Source of the DNA: Oscillatoriaceae cyanobacterium Prado104
GTDB taxonomy: Bacteria > Cyanobacteriota > Cyanobacteriia > Cyanobacteriales > Microcoleaceae
Assembly (NCBI GenBank): GCA_025454405.1
Contig: JALOON010000010.1
Span: forward strand, 82,983 to 146,982
Length of the DNA: 64,000 nucleotides
Direction of reading: 5' to 3'
Part shown: positions 1 through 9,177 of the stretch, one piece after another
Layout: the number at the start of each line of letters is the position of its first letter
Position numbering within the stretch: the first letter of the stretch is position 1
Notes under the pieces: model-generated
Database searches by the model: none
Seen by the model: the letters and a program-made list of their open reading frames with translations, nothing else
What the model was told of the DNA's origin: nothing
Made by a program: the position numbers and the translations under genes

Positions 1-1829
1 CGCGAGATGCCTTCTACAGCATTTTCCAAGGCGGCAGTTAGTTCGCGGATATTTTGCTCTTTTCGCTTGCGATCGCTGATATCGCGCAAAATGGTAGTAA
101 AGATTTGTTCGCCGTTAATTTCCAGCTTAGAAATAGAGGCTTCAGCAGGAAATTCTGTACCGTCTTTGCGGCGTCCGAAAACCTCGCTGCGCTTGCCCAT
201 CCGCCGCGCTTGACCGACAGATTCAGCAAAGAAATTAACGTGCTGGCGGTGAATTTCTCTGACACCTGCTGGCAAGAGTAAATCGAGAGGTTGACCTAAA
301 ACTTCATCAGCTTTGTAACCAAAAATCTGTTCTGCCCCCTGGTTGAACAGGGTGATGCGCTGGGATTCGTCTGCTGCAATAATCGCATCGCTAGCAATTT
401 CGAGAATGCCTGCAAATCGAGCTTGAGATGCTTGCAAGGCTTGTTCTGCTTGTTTTTGCCGGAGCGGGGAAATTAACTGAGCGGTAACAGCATTAACTAG
501 CTCGATCGCCTGCGGTGCTTTGCCACTGGGCTGGCGATTAAAGAATAGCAAAACAGCCAAAACTTCGTGGTTTTTACTGTCAACAATCGGCACCCCAAAA
601 GCTGCTTTCAATCCCGCGCTTGCCACCAGTCGCGTTCTGCAAAAAAGCGAGTCTGAAGCGCGGGAAACATCAGCAATCCATTCGGGTTGGCGGGATAAAA
701 AAATTCGTCCCGGCAGTCCCATACCGGAAGCAAATGTCATGGTTTGGCTTGCCTCCAGCAGTTCTTGAAAATTGTTCTCGGCAGCGCACCAATTAGAACT
801 GCATTTTAACTTTTCACCCTCGGGAATCCAAACTTCTGCAAAATCCCAGCCGATCTGCTGGCAAATTAATTCTAGAATGTTTGATAAAGCTCGATCGATA
901 TTTTCGGCGGAATTGATGGCTTGAGTTGTCGAGAGTAACAGGCGAGTTTCATCCAGTGCGATTTTTTTGTCGCTAATATCGCGAGCTACCCAAATAACAG
1001 AGTTATCTGGCAGCGGCGAAACTGTAGCAGCCAACCAAATCTGTCGGTCGTTAATGTTAGCGCAACAGTCAAATTTGATGATTTCTTGGGTTGCCAGTGC
1101 CTCTCGCACTGGCGCAAACCAAGTTTCCTGGGTGTCCTCTTGAAAAAATTGTTCGACGATTGAGATGGTTGTATGAATATCCTCGACCTGCCAATCGATC
1201 GCCTTGGTCGGTATAATTTGGATGCTTTTTTGACTGTCGATGATGAGAACTATATCGGCGATCGAGTCTAAGATAGTATAAACTTGCTGGATAGAACTTT
1301 TGAGCTTTTCTTCGAGCAACTGATGCTCGGCAATTTCCTGTCGCAGTCGGTCATTTAGCAGCTTTAATTCGTCGGTATTTTGGGCGATCGTTTGCTGAAA
1401 TACTTCTAAAGTATTGTTCCTTTCCTCAGGATACAGGGCCGAAAGGAGGCTGCTTTGGGTGACAATTCCCGCTAGGTTTCCCCGATCGTCTACAACAGGC
1501 AAATGGTCGATCTGGGAGGAACGCATCAGGCTCAATGCTGAGAAGATATCCGCCTCTTGGCACGCGGAAAGGGTGATTAAATCTCGCGCCATCACCTCTG
1601 CAAGTGTCACTCCTTGCAGGGACATTTCGCTAGCAAAGATTCTCACAGCATCGCTTTCTGTAAAAATACCGAGTAATTTATGCCCTTGGGCGATCGGGGT
1701 ATAAGTGCTGCGATGGATCGCCATCGCGGCGATCGCTTCTGCAACTAGGGCATCTGGGGGCATCACTAAAGGATGCTGGTCTACGGCTTGTTTGAGTAAG
1801 GTTTTGGGGTCAAATGTCGTTTGTTGCAT
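1..1829 (-). CDS. CBS/PAS/GAF multi-domain sensor protein, C-terminus outside window
   Basis: About 609 N-terminal residues are present and the gene runs off the left edge. Residues about 1-132 form a CBS pair (core LLGIFTESDAVRIFA, then LPVVDDRGNLAGIVTQSSLL). A short coiled coil follows (NTDELKLLNDRLRQEIAEHQ). Next come a PAS domain ending in VIWVARDISDKK, a GAF domain (about 290-450, containing FASGMGLPGRIFLSRQ) and a second PAS domain (about 460-590) ending in FTTILRDISDRKRKEQ. A third PAS begins at the edge. This order is typical of cyanobacterial hybrid histidine kinases or GGDEF/EAL proteins; the output domain is not visible, so the activity is unknown. The ATG at 1827-1829 is the only ATG near the CBS start, and no clear ribosome site was seen. 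The protein is probably cytosolic, because no membrane segment appears in the visible part. Confidence 0.85.
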   Translation of the reverse strand, partial: MQQTTFDPKTLLKQAVDQHPLVMPPDALVAEAIAAMAIHRSTYTPIAQGHKLLGIFTESDAVRIFASEMSLQGVTLAEVMARDLITLSACQEADIFSALSLMRSSQIDHLPVVDDRGNLAGIVTQSSLLSALYPEERNNTLEVFQQTIAQNTDELKLLNDRLRQEIAEHQLLEEKLKSSIQQVYTILDSIADIVLIIDSQKSIQIIPTKAIDWQVEDIHTTISIVEQFFQEDTQETWFAPVREALATQEIIKFDCCANINDRQIWLAATVSPLPDNSVIWVARDISDKKIALDETRLLLSTTQAINSAENIDRALSNILELICQQIGWDFAEVWIPEGEKLKCSSNWCAAENNFQELLEASQTMTFASGMGLPGRIFLSRQPEWIADVSRASDSLFCRTRLVASAGLKAAFGVPIVDSKNHEVLAVLLFFNRQPSGKAPQAIELVNAVTAQLISPLRQKQAEQALQASQARFAGILEIASDAIIAADESQRITLFNQGAEQIFGYKADEVLGQPLDLLLPAGVREIHRQHVNFFAESVGQARRMGKRSEVFGRRKDGTEFPAEASISKLEINGEQIFTTILRDISDRKRKEQNIRELTAALENAVEGIS

Positions 1830-2617
1830 TCGAGTCAGGATGTCAGGGATCGGCGTTCGATTTAATATTTTAATTAATTTTATTGTTAGCAAACTGATGA
1901 TATTATATTGTAATACAAATAACTAAATATGTACGTTCGACACAAATCAGTACCGCTACTTATAATATAAATAACCAAAGATCAAAACCCAACATAAATC
2001 GGTACCAGAATTTTAAAGGTTCGCGATCGGGGAAGAAGGAAGAGGGGGAGAGGAGAAGTTCTGAGTTTTAAGTTTTGAGTTGTGAATTAAGAACTGTCTT
2101 TAACTCAAAACTCAAAATTCACAACTCAAAACTCCTTAACAAACTATAAATATCGATCGAGCAAATTGACAATTGCTTGATACTCAAAATCTTCCTAATC
2201 CCACTGTGCCGACAATTTGCAGCACGAAGGGAACAATCAGGACTTTTCTGAGAGGGAATTTCCCAGCAACTCTGGTAACTAAGTTGGACAAAGTAGAAAT
2301 TTTCATAGCAGCAAGGAGGTTGTATTGCTGGCATCGTAATTGATAATTGGCTGTTGCTAACTGATAATCGGTAAAACCTATGTCCGGGAAATGTTCTGTA
2401 GGGGCGGGTTCCGCCAACAATAACAGTCAATCATTGACACTCTCTTAAGCCCGCCCCCACCCGACGGTAAATTTTATTTGTTTTTTTGAGGTAGATCGAA
2501 ATTGGGATTCCTGTGAATTATTGGCGGTGGGGGGCGGGTTTTTGAGATTGTTTGTATTTGCAATATTTGGTTGGCAGAACCCGCCCCTACAGGGTTATCG
2601 TACCAATAGGAAATTTG
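1830..2617. repeat. Intergenic region with two inverted-repeat families
   Basis: This 788-base gap has no convincing gene. Positions 2058-2134 form a hairpin of the AACTCAAAACTC family (arms rich in GAGTTTTGAGTT and AACTCAAAACTC, around a loop containing AAGAACTGTCTTTAA). Positions 2397-2592 hold an inverted pair of the GGGGCGGGTT family, starting TGTAGGGGCGGGTT and ending AACCCGCCCCTACA. Purine-rich GAAGAAGGAAGAGG lies near 2033. Short ORFs across here translate repeat sequence and are not credible. Confidence 0.7.
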
Positions 2618-3013
2618 TTATTTACGCCACCTGTCAAATTGGTCTTCGGAACAGCCGTTAATATATTGATTGTTCACCCAACCATCAAGGCTTGTAAAAG
2701 TTTCATTAGGATAATTCCCGTGAGTTAGAGCAGCAATTTTTACCCAATTTCCCTGACGGCTGACAGCCCGAACTCCATCTCCTCTTTTCAGTTTAGCAAC
2801 AACTGGGTATTGCTGGCCCGGACCTTTGCGAATGTTAACCGTACCGCTTTTAATGTTAATAAAAGAGCATACAGTTTGCTTTTTGAGAGCTTCTACTTGG
2901 TCCGGTGCCAAAGTTTGCTGCTTGCCGAAAACAGGAAAGCTGTAAAGCGAAAAACTAAAAGTTGCGATCGCTGCTGCAATAAAGAAAGCTTTTGATTGAC
3001 TAAAACTGAGCAT
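2618..3013 (-). CDS. Secreted SH3-domain protein
   Basis: This is a 131-residue protein with an N-terminal signal peptide (hydrophobic FFIAAAIATFSFSLYSFPVFG, cleavage near residue 30). A single bacterial SH3 (SH3b) domain covers about residues 48-120, with the typical VNIRKGPGQQYPVVAKLKRG and GNWVKI signatures and a closing GWVNNQYI. Such domains bind peptidoglycan or peptide ligands in the periplasm. Two cysteines (in TVCSF and INGCSE) could form a disulfide. The neighbouring gene is a peptidoglycan amidase on the same strand, so a role in the cell wall is plausible but inferred. AAGGA lies about 11 bases upstream of the ATG. Confidence 0.8.
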   Translation of the reverse strand: MLSFSQSKAFFIAAAIATFSFSLYSFPVFGKQQTLAPDQVEALKKQTVCSFINIKSGTVNIRKGPGQQYPVVAKLKRGDGVRAVSRQGNWVKIAALTHGNYPNETFTSLDGWVNNQYINGCSEDQFDRWRK

Positions 3014-3164
3014 CTACTTAATTTCCTTGGTTTGAAAGGACTGAAGTCCTCACTACGAACTTTTATTTTATCAGAAATCATCGACGATCTCGAGTCCCCG
3101 ACGCTCGCACTACAACTCTCAACTCAAAATTCAAAACTCAAAACTCAAAACTCCCGAACAACTA

Positions 3165-5009
3165 TCAACTATTTACAGATGCAAACCATTCGGTAATACC
3201 TCGGGCTATCGCCTCGCCTAATCTCTTCTGTTCTGCTGGATTCGCAATCCATTCAAACTCTTCGGGATTGATAGTAAATCCCAATTCAATTAATACAGAT
3301 GGAGCAACTGCAGGACGAGTCATAGCTAGATTGTTCCAGAATACACCATAGCTGGGACGGTTGAGTTTTGTCACTAAATAATTGTGTAAAAACACTGCCA
3401 AACTGTGCGCTTGCGGGTGAAACCAAAAAGTGCCGACGCCTTTAGTATTCATCGCATCGCCGTTATCTGGCAAAGCATTGTAGTGAAGGGAAATTGCGAT
3501 CGCGGGTTCTTCTTTTTGAATCATTGCTACTCTCGGCGGTAAATCCAAATCGACATCTTCTTCTCTGGTCATTACCACAGTTGCCCCGCGATTTACCAAC
3601 TCATCTCGCACCAATTTCGACACAGTTAAAGCTAAAGTTTTTTCTCTAACTCCCGTCGGACTCACAGCACCTAAATCGTTCGGTCCGCCGTGTCCCGGAT
3701 CGATGAGAATTTTAATTCCAGACAGCGGTTTTGCTTGGGAATTCGGCATCGCGCTGGTATTCGCCGGTGGGTGTTTTAAAGACAAAACTAAAGTCGTACC
3801 CTCGTATCTCAATTTATAGCCCCACTGCTGGGCTGATTTCAGATGGAATGTATATTGTACTTGCAGCGGCGATACTTGCTGCCAGGCCAAACGCGCAATT
3901 ACCGGGTCATCGTCGAGGCGAATAATGTCAGTTTGAGCGGTGGTATTGTGCAGCGTTAAAGTAAAAGTTCGTTCTCCTTCTTGTATCGTAACTGGCACGG
4001 GTATTTCTAAGGGAAATAACACCTCAGTCCAGCCGGGAACTTGGCGCGATCGAGCGCTGCGAATAATCGATCGGGGCGGCACGGCATCCTTGACAATTTG
4101 CACTTCTGAAGCTTTAATCCAAGCACCGTAATCGAGCCTCAACCATTCTCCCTCGCGCCCGATAACTGTTGCTCTAGTTCCCTTCGGTAGCGGTGTCATT
4201 CGCGAAAAATCCGTACTCGCGCCGGTTCTAGCAACACCCGGATCGGCCGTTATTTCTGCTACTTCCAAATCTGCCGGAGATAGAATCGAAATCCTGCCGG
4301 TACCTTGTTCGGAAATCGCGCGATCGTTCATTGTCAGTTCAAATACAGGAAATCCCAAATCAACTGTTTTTCCCTGAGACTCATCTGTCACCCCTAACGA
4401 GGAAGAAGATGCTTCTCCCCCCCTTGCTAAGGGGGGGTTGGGGGGGGTCTTCGCACATCCTTGATACTGTTCGATACTGCTTTTTTCTAGCAGGGAAGTT
4501 TCGCCTAAAAGTACGGATTTGTTGTCGGGTAGTTGGACTTGCGATCGAGCTTTTAAAGGAATTGTAACGCCCGCTAATTTTACCGAAACTGTAGCATTGG
4601 CAGGGGCGATCGCGCCAAAACAAATATATTCCCCCGGCAAACTCGCGACATCAACTTTTGGCATCAGGGAATCTTTAGCAAAAGCCAAATCTGATGGTAT
4701 TTCCGGTCGATCGGACTGGCGAGTTACCCTAATTGTAACTTCCCGATTTTCGTGGCGGAACGTAAAGATATTTACTCCCATTTGTAGCGGCAAACTCGGG
4801 GCAAAATGACCGGATGCAGTGCGCGAAATCCGGCTGCCATTTACCGAAACATCGCCCGCAGGCGGTGCAGTACCGATGAAAAAGATGCGATCGGCCGTAG
4901 TTTGGTGGTTGGCGGGAGGATAAGCAATAAACAAAGGTTGAGCTGCCACAGCGATAGAGGAGATCGCAATTATTATCCCAAACACAAACAATGCGAAAAA
5001 TTTTCTCAT
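3165..5009 (-). CDS. N-acetylmuramoyl-L-alanine amidase (Amidase_3)
   Basis: This 614-residue exported enzyme cleaves the bond between N-acetylmuramic acid and the stem peptide of peptidoglycan. A signal peptide spans residues 1-25 (KFFALFVFGIIIAISSIAVAAQ). The long N-terminal half has beta-rich segments and one SH3-like stretch (TVIGREGEWLRLDYGAWIK). The C-terminal zinc amidase domain (about 430-612) has ILIDPGHGG, TGVREKTLAL, AISLHYNA and the catalytic glutamate in SVLIELGF, so it looks active. I prefer the ATG at 5009 to the TTG two codons earlier. Residues near 190-205 (KTPPNPPLARGG) are encoded by a dispersed C/G-rich palindromic repeat at 4416-4449 that has entered the reading frame in a linker without breaking it. 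Confidence 0.93.
   Translation of the reverse strand: MRKFFALFVFGIIIAISSIAVAAQPLFIAYPPANHQTTADRIFFIGTAPPAGDVSVNGSRISRTASGHFAPSLPLQMGVNIFTFRHENREVTIRVTRQSDRPEIPSDLAFAKDSLMPKVDVASLPGEYICFGAIAPANATVSVKLAGVTIPLKARSQVQLPDNKSVLLGETSLLEKSSIEQYQGCAKTPPNPPLARGGEASSSSLGVTDESQGKTVDLGFPVFELTMNDRAISEQGTGRISILSPADLEVAEITADPGVARTGASTDFSRMTPLPKGTRATVIGREGEWLRLDYGAWIKASEVQIVKDAVPPRSIIRSARSRQVPGWTEVLFPLEIPVPVTIQEGERTFTLTLHNTTAQTDIIRLDDDPVIARLAWQQVSPLQVQYTFHLKSAQQWGYKLRYEGTTLVLSLKHPPANTSAMPNSQAKPLSGIKILIDPGHGGPNDLGAVSPTGVREKTLALTVSKLVRDELVNRGATVVMTREEDVDLDLPPRVAMIQKEEPAIAISLHYNALPDNGDAMNTKGVGTFWFHPQAHSLAVFLHNYLVTKLNRPSYGVFWNNLAMTRPAVAPSVLIELGFTINPEEFEWIANPAEQKRLGEAIARGITEWFASVNS
4416..4449. repeat. Intragenic C/G-rich palindromic repeat in the amidase gene
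   Basis: A run of C, then TTGCTAA, then a run of G forms a hairpin of the same family as the intergenic copies at 5285-5394, 29791-29880 and 54381-54533. It sits inside the amidase reading frame and encodes TPPNPPLARGG. Confidence 0.8.
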
Positions 5010-5525
5010 TTTCAATAATAAATTCCAGGAAAAGTCGATCGTTATAAGTGCGAGTGTGCCCGCTCGCGATCGTCGATTAGTTATTAGTGCGAGCGTCAGA
5101 GTTCGCGATCGATTGACAGTCGATCGTTGACAGTCGATCGATTGATAGTCGATCGATTGATAGTTGTCACGATCGAAGGAGCTAGGAGTCAGAATATTTA
5201 TACAATAGCAGAGATAGGGACGCGCTAGGACCTGTAGGTGTTAACTTAACTTAAAACGCAGTTACGGAATGCTGTTTAACCACGGGATCTAGATCCCCCC
5301 TAGCCCCCCTTAAAAAAGTAGGGACTGGATGCATAGCCCTCCTTTTTTAAGAGGGGGACCGGATTCCTAGTCCCACTTAAAAAGGAGGGCGGATTTAAAA
5401 CGATCGCCTTTTTTACGTATTTTTGCTAGTGTAATTTTAAATTAGGAAAATGCTAAAATAATTTAGCGTCTTGGGTTTGAGGAAAAACTCAGTAAGCTGA
5501 TAATATTATTCACAATAATTATACC
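5010..5525. repeat. Intergenic region with three repeat types
   Basis: Positions about 5049-5112 hold copies of the GTGCGAG...CGCTCGCGATCG palindrome. Positions about 5112-5170 hold an imperfect tandem array of GACAGTCGATCG and GATAGTCGATCG units. Positions 5285-5394 hold the AGATCCCCCC...CCTTAAAAA family. GTGTTAACTTAACTT at about 5238 resembles the terminal repeat of the MITE-like element at 29736-29938, so this may be a decayed relative. The A/T-rich 5400-5525 probably contains the promoter of the PstS-like gene, but no precise boxes could be assigned. Confidence 0.6.
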
Positions 5526-6392
5526 ATGAAAAATAATTTTTTGCTTTTGGTTTTAGGGACGATCTCCCTTTTAGGATTGCCCGGTTGCTTGGCATACACC
5601 ATTAGTCCCCCAGTAACAACTACTCCGACAGCAGCAAGCCCGATCGGAACCTCCATCAACATCGGCAGTTCAACCAGCACAGTGGCTCTCATTCAGGTTT
5701 TAGCAAAAAATTATGAATCTACCTCCAAAAACACCAAAATTAACCAGTTAGAACCGGGACAATCCGAAAACGCGATCGCGGGAGTCAAACAACAAATCAT
5801 CGATGTTGCGGCCGTTTCTAAAACATTAACGCCAGAAGAGAATGATGGCACTTTAGAGTTTCGCGAGATCGCCCGAGATGCCCTTTTAGTTGCTACTCAT
5901 CCCAGCGTCACAGGAGTTAAAAACCTGACAACTCAAGACCTCAAAGACATTTACAGCGGCACCTTAACTAACTGGAAAGAACTGGGCGGACCAGATGCTA
6001 AAATTTTGGTACTCGATCGCCCCGAAGATGAATCTGCCAAGCGCCTCCTCCGCAAACATTATTTGGGAACAGATTTGCCAAATGCGCCGGAGGCAGTAGT
6101 ATTCCGCAAAGAAGGAGAATTGATCGGCGCAATTCAAAGCACTCCTCACAGCATCGGCGCTTTTTCTCTGGCTTACGCAGTTTCCCACAACCTACCCGTG
6201 AACCGTCTCAGTCTCGACAATATCGAACCGACACCGGCTAATGTTAAGGCTGGCAAATATCCGATGGTACGCACGATCGGAATTATCTGGCACAAAAACC
6301 CTTCTAAGTCGGCTCTAGAGATGATTAACTACATTTTTAGCCCGTCAGGAACCAAAGTTTTAGAACAGTCTGGGTTTGTGGTTACTCAGTAA
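5526..6392 (+). CDS. PstS-like phosphate-binding lipoprotein
   Basis: The 288-residue protein belongs to the PBP-like (PstS) periplasmic binding family. It has a lipoprotein signal (hydrophobic stretch ending LLGLPGC, lipobox cysteine at residue 21), so it should be anchored to a membrane. The mature domain has INIGSSTSTVALIQVLAKNYE, the glycine/serine-rich start typical of phosphate-binding folds, then LTTQDLKDIYSGTLTNWKELGG, the family hallmark, and VGTDLPNAPEAV-like middle sequence. Binding of phosphate or a similar oxyanion is inferred from family membership. No pstC, pstA or pstB lies nearby, so it may work with a transporter encoded elsewhere or act as a sensor. No Pho box was recognised. 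Confidence 0.82.
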   Translation: MKNNFLLLVLGTISLLGLPGCLAYTISPPVTTTPTAASPIGTSINIGSSTSTVALIQVLAKNYESTSKNTKINQLEPGQSENAIAGVKQQIIDVAAVSKTLTPEENDGTLEFREIARDALLVATHPSVTGVKNLTTQDLKDIYSGTLTNWKELGGPDAKILVLDRPEDESAKRLLRKHYLGTDLPNAPEAVVFRKEGELIGAIQSTPHSIGAFSLAYAVSHNLPVNRLSLDNIEPTPANVKAGKYPMVRTIGIIWHKNPSKSALEMINYIFSPSGTKVLEQSGFVVTQ

Positions 6393-6570
6393 CATCAACT
6401 CAATCTAAAACGCAGCGATTTTCTCGGTGGACAAGGATATTTTAGGGAGATAAAAATCGGATTTCCAGCTAGTTAGACGTGGCAATCGAGGATTAGTTTA
6501 ATCCTCATAATTGATTGTCGATAGATACCGCTCGTCTCTTAAAGTAGATATATCACTCAGCTTCAGATCT

Positions 6571-8511
6571 ATGCAACTCCCAATTTCAATCAAGCTGTTG
6601 TCCCCATTGTTGCTGGCATTCCTGAGCTTATGGACTTTTGCCACCCTGGGATTTGGTTACTTTGCTAGAAAAAACTTAGAACAAACGGCTCAACAAGAGA
6701 TAGCCGATCTGGCTACTTTACTGGAACAAGATTTAAAGCAGAAGCAAGAATTGCTCTACTTCAAAGCTCGTTGGGTGAGCGAGGACAGGGATGTAATTAG
6801 AGCTGTAGCTGCGGGCGATCGCGAGTTATTGCTCCGGACCATCTTACCGATTCAGGCATCATTAAAACTGGATCTGATCCGAATTATTGACCCAAATAGT
6901 CAAGTCTTGGTTTCTTCGCAGCAGGGTTCCCTAACGCAGGCAATATTGGACGATGCTGCCATCAATCGTGCCGCGAGTGCGGGACTGGATTTATCTGGCA
7001 TAGTGCTAGCAGAAAAAGGGGCAATACCTTCTTTAGTGGGTTCGATTTCCATCAAATCCCCCGCAAAAATTCTGGCTGGCTTGGTTGTGGGAAATGCTAT
7101 TGATGCCGCAGTTCTCAAGCAAATTCGCGGCAACACATCCATGCACTTGATTGCCTTTGAGGGAGATCGGGCAACAGTCTCTACCTTAGAGTTTAATCTC
7201 GATCGCACCTGGCAATTACCCCAGCCAGAATCTTTGCCGAGAGTAAGAGAAATTGCCGGGGAAAACTACTTGATGAAAACGATCGAAATAGCAGGATTCG
7301 ATCGCACAACTCTCAAAATCGCCGTACTCAAATCTGCCAAAGAAACCGAACAAGCACAACAGCGATTGTTGCTCGCGGTAGGCGGCTTCGGGCTGTTAGG
7401 AAGTTGCCTAATTACTGGGGTAACGCTTTGGGGTTTTCGGATGACGCAATCCCTCAGCCGTCGCATTCAAAATCTGACTCAGGCAACCCAAGAATTAGCC
7501 CAAGGTGACTTAAGCATTCACATTCCAGTAAATAACGAAGATGAAGTGGGAATTCTGGCACAAGGATTCAATGTCATGACCGAAAAGCTGACTGCGCGCG
7601 AGCGAGAATTGGGCGAACGAATGCAGCAATTAGAAAGCACTCTTAAAGAATTGCATCGCACTCAAAGTCAGATGGTGCAGAGTGAAAAAATGTCAGCATT
7701 GGGACAAATGGTAGCGGGCATCGCCCATGAAATTAACAACCCAGTTAGCTTTATTCACGGCAACATATTATACGTTAATAACTATACAAAACTACTGCTA
7801 CAATTGCTCGATTCCTACCAGAAACACTATCCCGAGCCACCCGAATCTTTGCAAGCAGAAATTGATGATGCTGATTTGCCGTTTATCAATGAAGACCTCA
7901 ACAAAGTGCTGCATTCAATACAAGTAGGGTCCGATCGCATTCGGGAAATTGTAGTTTCCCTGCAAAATTTTTCCCAATTGGATCGAGCAGAATTGAAGTT
8001 TGTCAACCTGCATGAAGGAATTGATAACACATTAATGATTTTGCAACACCGGATCAAAGCCACAGAAAAGCGTCCGGCTATTGAAATTGTGAAACAATAC
8101 GGCGCATTACCGAAGGTAGAATGCTATGCCGGACAACTCAACCAAGTGTTTATGAACTTGCTAGTAAATGCCATAGACGCCTTAGAAGAAAGCAATCGAG
8201 GACGCAGTTTCGATGCCATATCCGCCAACCCAAACACGATTTGCATTAGTACCTTGCAAACCGCACCGAACCAGGTGCAGATAGTATTTGCCGATAATGG
8301 TCTGGGCATTCCAGATAAAGTTCGATCGCGCCTATTTGACCCTTTTTTCACCACCAAGCCCGTAGGTAAAGGAACGGGGTTAGGCTTATCGATTAGCTAT
8401 CAGATAGTAACTGAAAAACATGGTGGCAAATTATGGTGCGATTCTGCGCCTAACCAAGGCACAAAATTTATTATTGAGCTGCCAATATCTGGCGAGCGTC
8501 ATGTGAAGTAG
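6571..8511 (+). CDS. Membrane sensor histidine kinase with HAMP domain
   Basis: This 646-residue transmembrane kinase phosphorylates itself in response to an unknown signal. The first membrane helix is at about residues 8-30 (LLSPLLLAFLSLWTFATLGFG). An extracytoplasmic sensor region follows (about 31-265), then a second helix (about 268-290) and a HAMP domain (QATQELAQGDLSIHIPVNNEDEVG). The dimerisation domain has the phospho-acceptor His386 in GIAHEINNPVSFIHGN. ATP-binding motifs follow: N box NQVFMNLLVNAIDAL, DNGLGIPDK, DPFFTTKPVGKGTGLGLSIS. I chose the ATG at 6571 over the upstream TTG at 6511 because the helix follows it directly. No receiver domain is fused and no response regulator is adjacent, so it is an orphan here. 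Confidence 0.92.
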   Translation: MQLPISIKLLSPLLLAFLSLWTFATLGFGYFARKNLEQTAQQEIADLATLLEQDLKQKQELLYFKARWVSEDRDVIRAVAAGDRELLLRTILPIQASLKLDLIRIIDPNSQVLVSSQQGSLTQAILDDAAINRAASAGLDLSGIVLAEKGAIPSLVGSISIKSPAKILAGLVVGNAIDAAVLKQIRGNTSMHLIAFEGDRATVSTLEFNLDRTWQLPQPESLPRVREIAGENYLMKTIEIAGFDRTTLKIAVLKSAKETEQAQQRLLLAVGGFGLLGSCLITGVTLWGFRMTQSLSRRIQNLTQATQELAQGDLSIHIPVNNEDEVGILAQGFNVMTEKLTARERELGERMQQLESTLKELHRTQSQMVQSEKMSALGQMVAGIAHEINNPVSFIHGNILYVNNYTKLLLQLLDSYQKHYPEPPESLQAEIDDADLPFINEDLNKVLHSIQVGSDRIREIVVSLQNFSQLDRAELKFVNLHEGIDNTLMILQHRIKATEKRPAIEIVKQYGALPKVECYAGQLNQVFMNLLVNAIDALEESNRGRSFDAISANPNTICISTLQTAPNQVQIVFADNGLGIPDKVRSRLFDPFFTTKPVGKGTGLGLSISYQIVTEKHGGKLWCDSAPNQGTKFIIELPISGERHVK

Positions 8512-8556
8512 GAACAGACTTGTTTGGTGTCAACTTGACAATTCGCCAGTCTCACC

Positions 8557-8609
8557 GTCCGACAGGGAATTAATTCCGTCTCATAGCGAAAGTCCTCTTG
8601 CATAGGACT
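8557..8609 (+). repeat. Two-hairpin 3-prime element, copy 1
   Basis: It starts 45 bases after the histidine kinase stop. Hairpin 1 is GAC AGGGAATTAATTCC GTC and hairpin 2 is AGTCCT...AGGACT. They are joined by the linker TCATAGCGAAA. The same arrangement and linker recur at 40153-40225, also in sense orientation behind a gene. It could act as a transcript terminator or stabiliser, or be a dispersed repeat. Confidence 0.65.
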
Positions 8610-8805
8610 AATACCTAATCCGGGTTACGATTTCCCCTTTATTTCTTAAACCCGCGCAGGGTTTTATTTGTAATGATTCAGACTTTTTGAATGCCATTTC
8701 ATTAAAGTGGACTAAATTCATAGTCGTCTTTAAACGACGGGTGTTATTAACAACTTGCCAGTAGTAGGCAATTGCTAATCTGTTATTGTTGTTAGCCATA
8801 ATTCC

Positions 8806-9002
8806 TGTAGGGGCGGGTTCGCCAACAATATTTGACTCCCACAAACAATATTGATAAACCCGCCCCCACCCCACCAATAACCTACATGAACCTTAATTTC
8901 AATATCAGGCAAAAAATGTACTTGGAGATTTATCGTTGGGTGGGGGCGGGTTTTTGAGATTGTCGATTGTGAACCGATATAGTTGGCGAACCCGCCCCTA
9001 CA
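8806..9002. repeat. GGGGCGGGTT inverted repeat pair
   Basis: Two head-to-head hairpin units lie about 60 bases apart. The outer arms are TGTAGGGGCGGGTTCGCCAA and its complement, and the inner arms are AAACCCGCCCCCACCC and its complement. Related copies lie at 2397, 13111, 19808, 27283, 43432 and 56371. Confidence 0.85.
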
Positions 9003-9118
9003 ATAGCGATCGATCGGATATAAATTTACAAGAATCTTACAAGAATCGCGTTCGATCGACACAGATTAATAATTAAAAACTTCGCGATCGACTATCAACT
9101 ATCAACTATCAACTGTAA

Positions 9119-9172
9119 GGTGCGTCGCTTGAGAATTGTCGATTTTTTTTTGATTGTTGGTAGCGACGCACC
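9119..9172. terminator. Possible terminator hairpin after cobN
   Basis: Perfect 11-base arms GGTGCGTCGCT and AGCGACGCACC enclose a loop that contains a run of T. It lies 6 bases beyond the stop codon of the cobN-like gene, so it could end that transcript. It is also similar to the GGTGCGCAGCGCGCACC repeats near 21162, 35892 and 47620. Confidence 0.5.
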
Positions 9173-9177
9173 CTACG

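Larger units (their letters stand above)
8512..9177. repeat. Intergenic region: two-hairpin element, GCGGGTT pair and terminal hairpin
   Basis: Three structures fill this 666-base gap: the two-hairpin element at 8557-8609, the GGGGCGGGTT inverted pair at 8806-9002, and a hairpin at 9119-9172. A single GGTGTCAACTTGA motif at about 8526 resembles the end of the MITE-like element at 29736. No gene was identified. Confidence 0.7.

Noticed and set aside
8608..9062. Two minus-strand frames
   Set aside because: They translate the GGGGCGGGTT repeat pair (VGEPAPT-type words).
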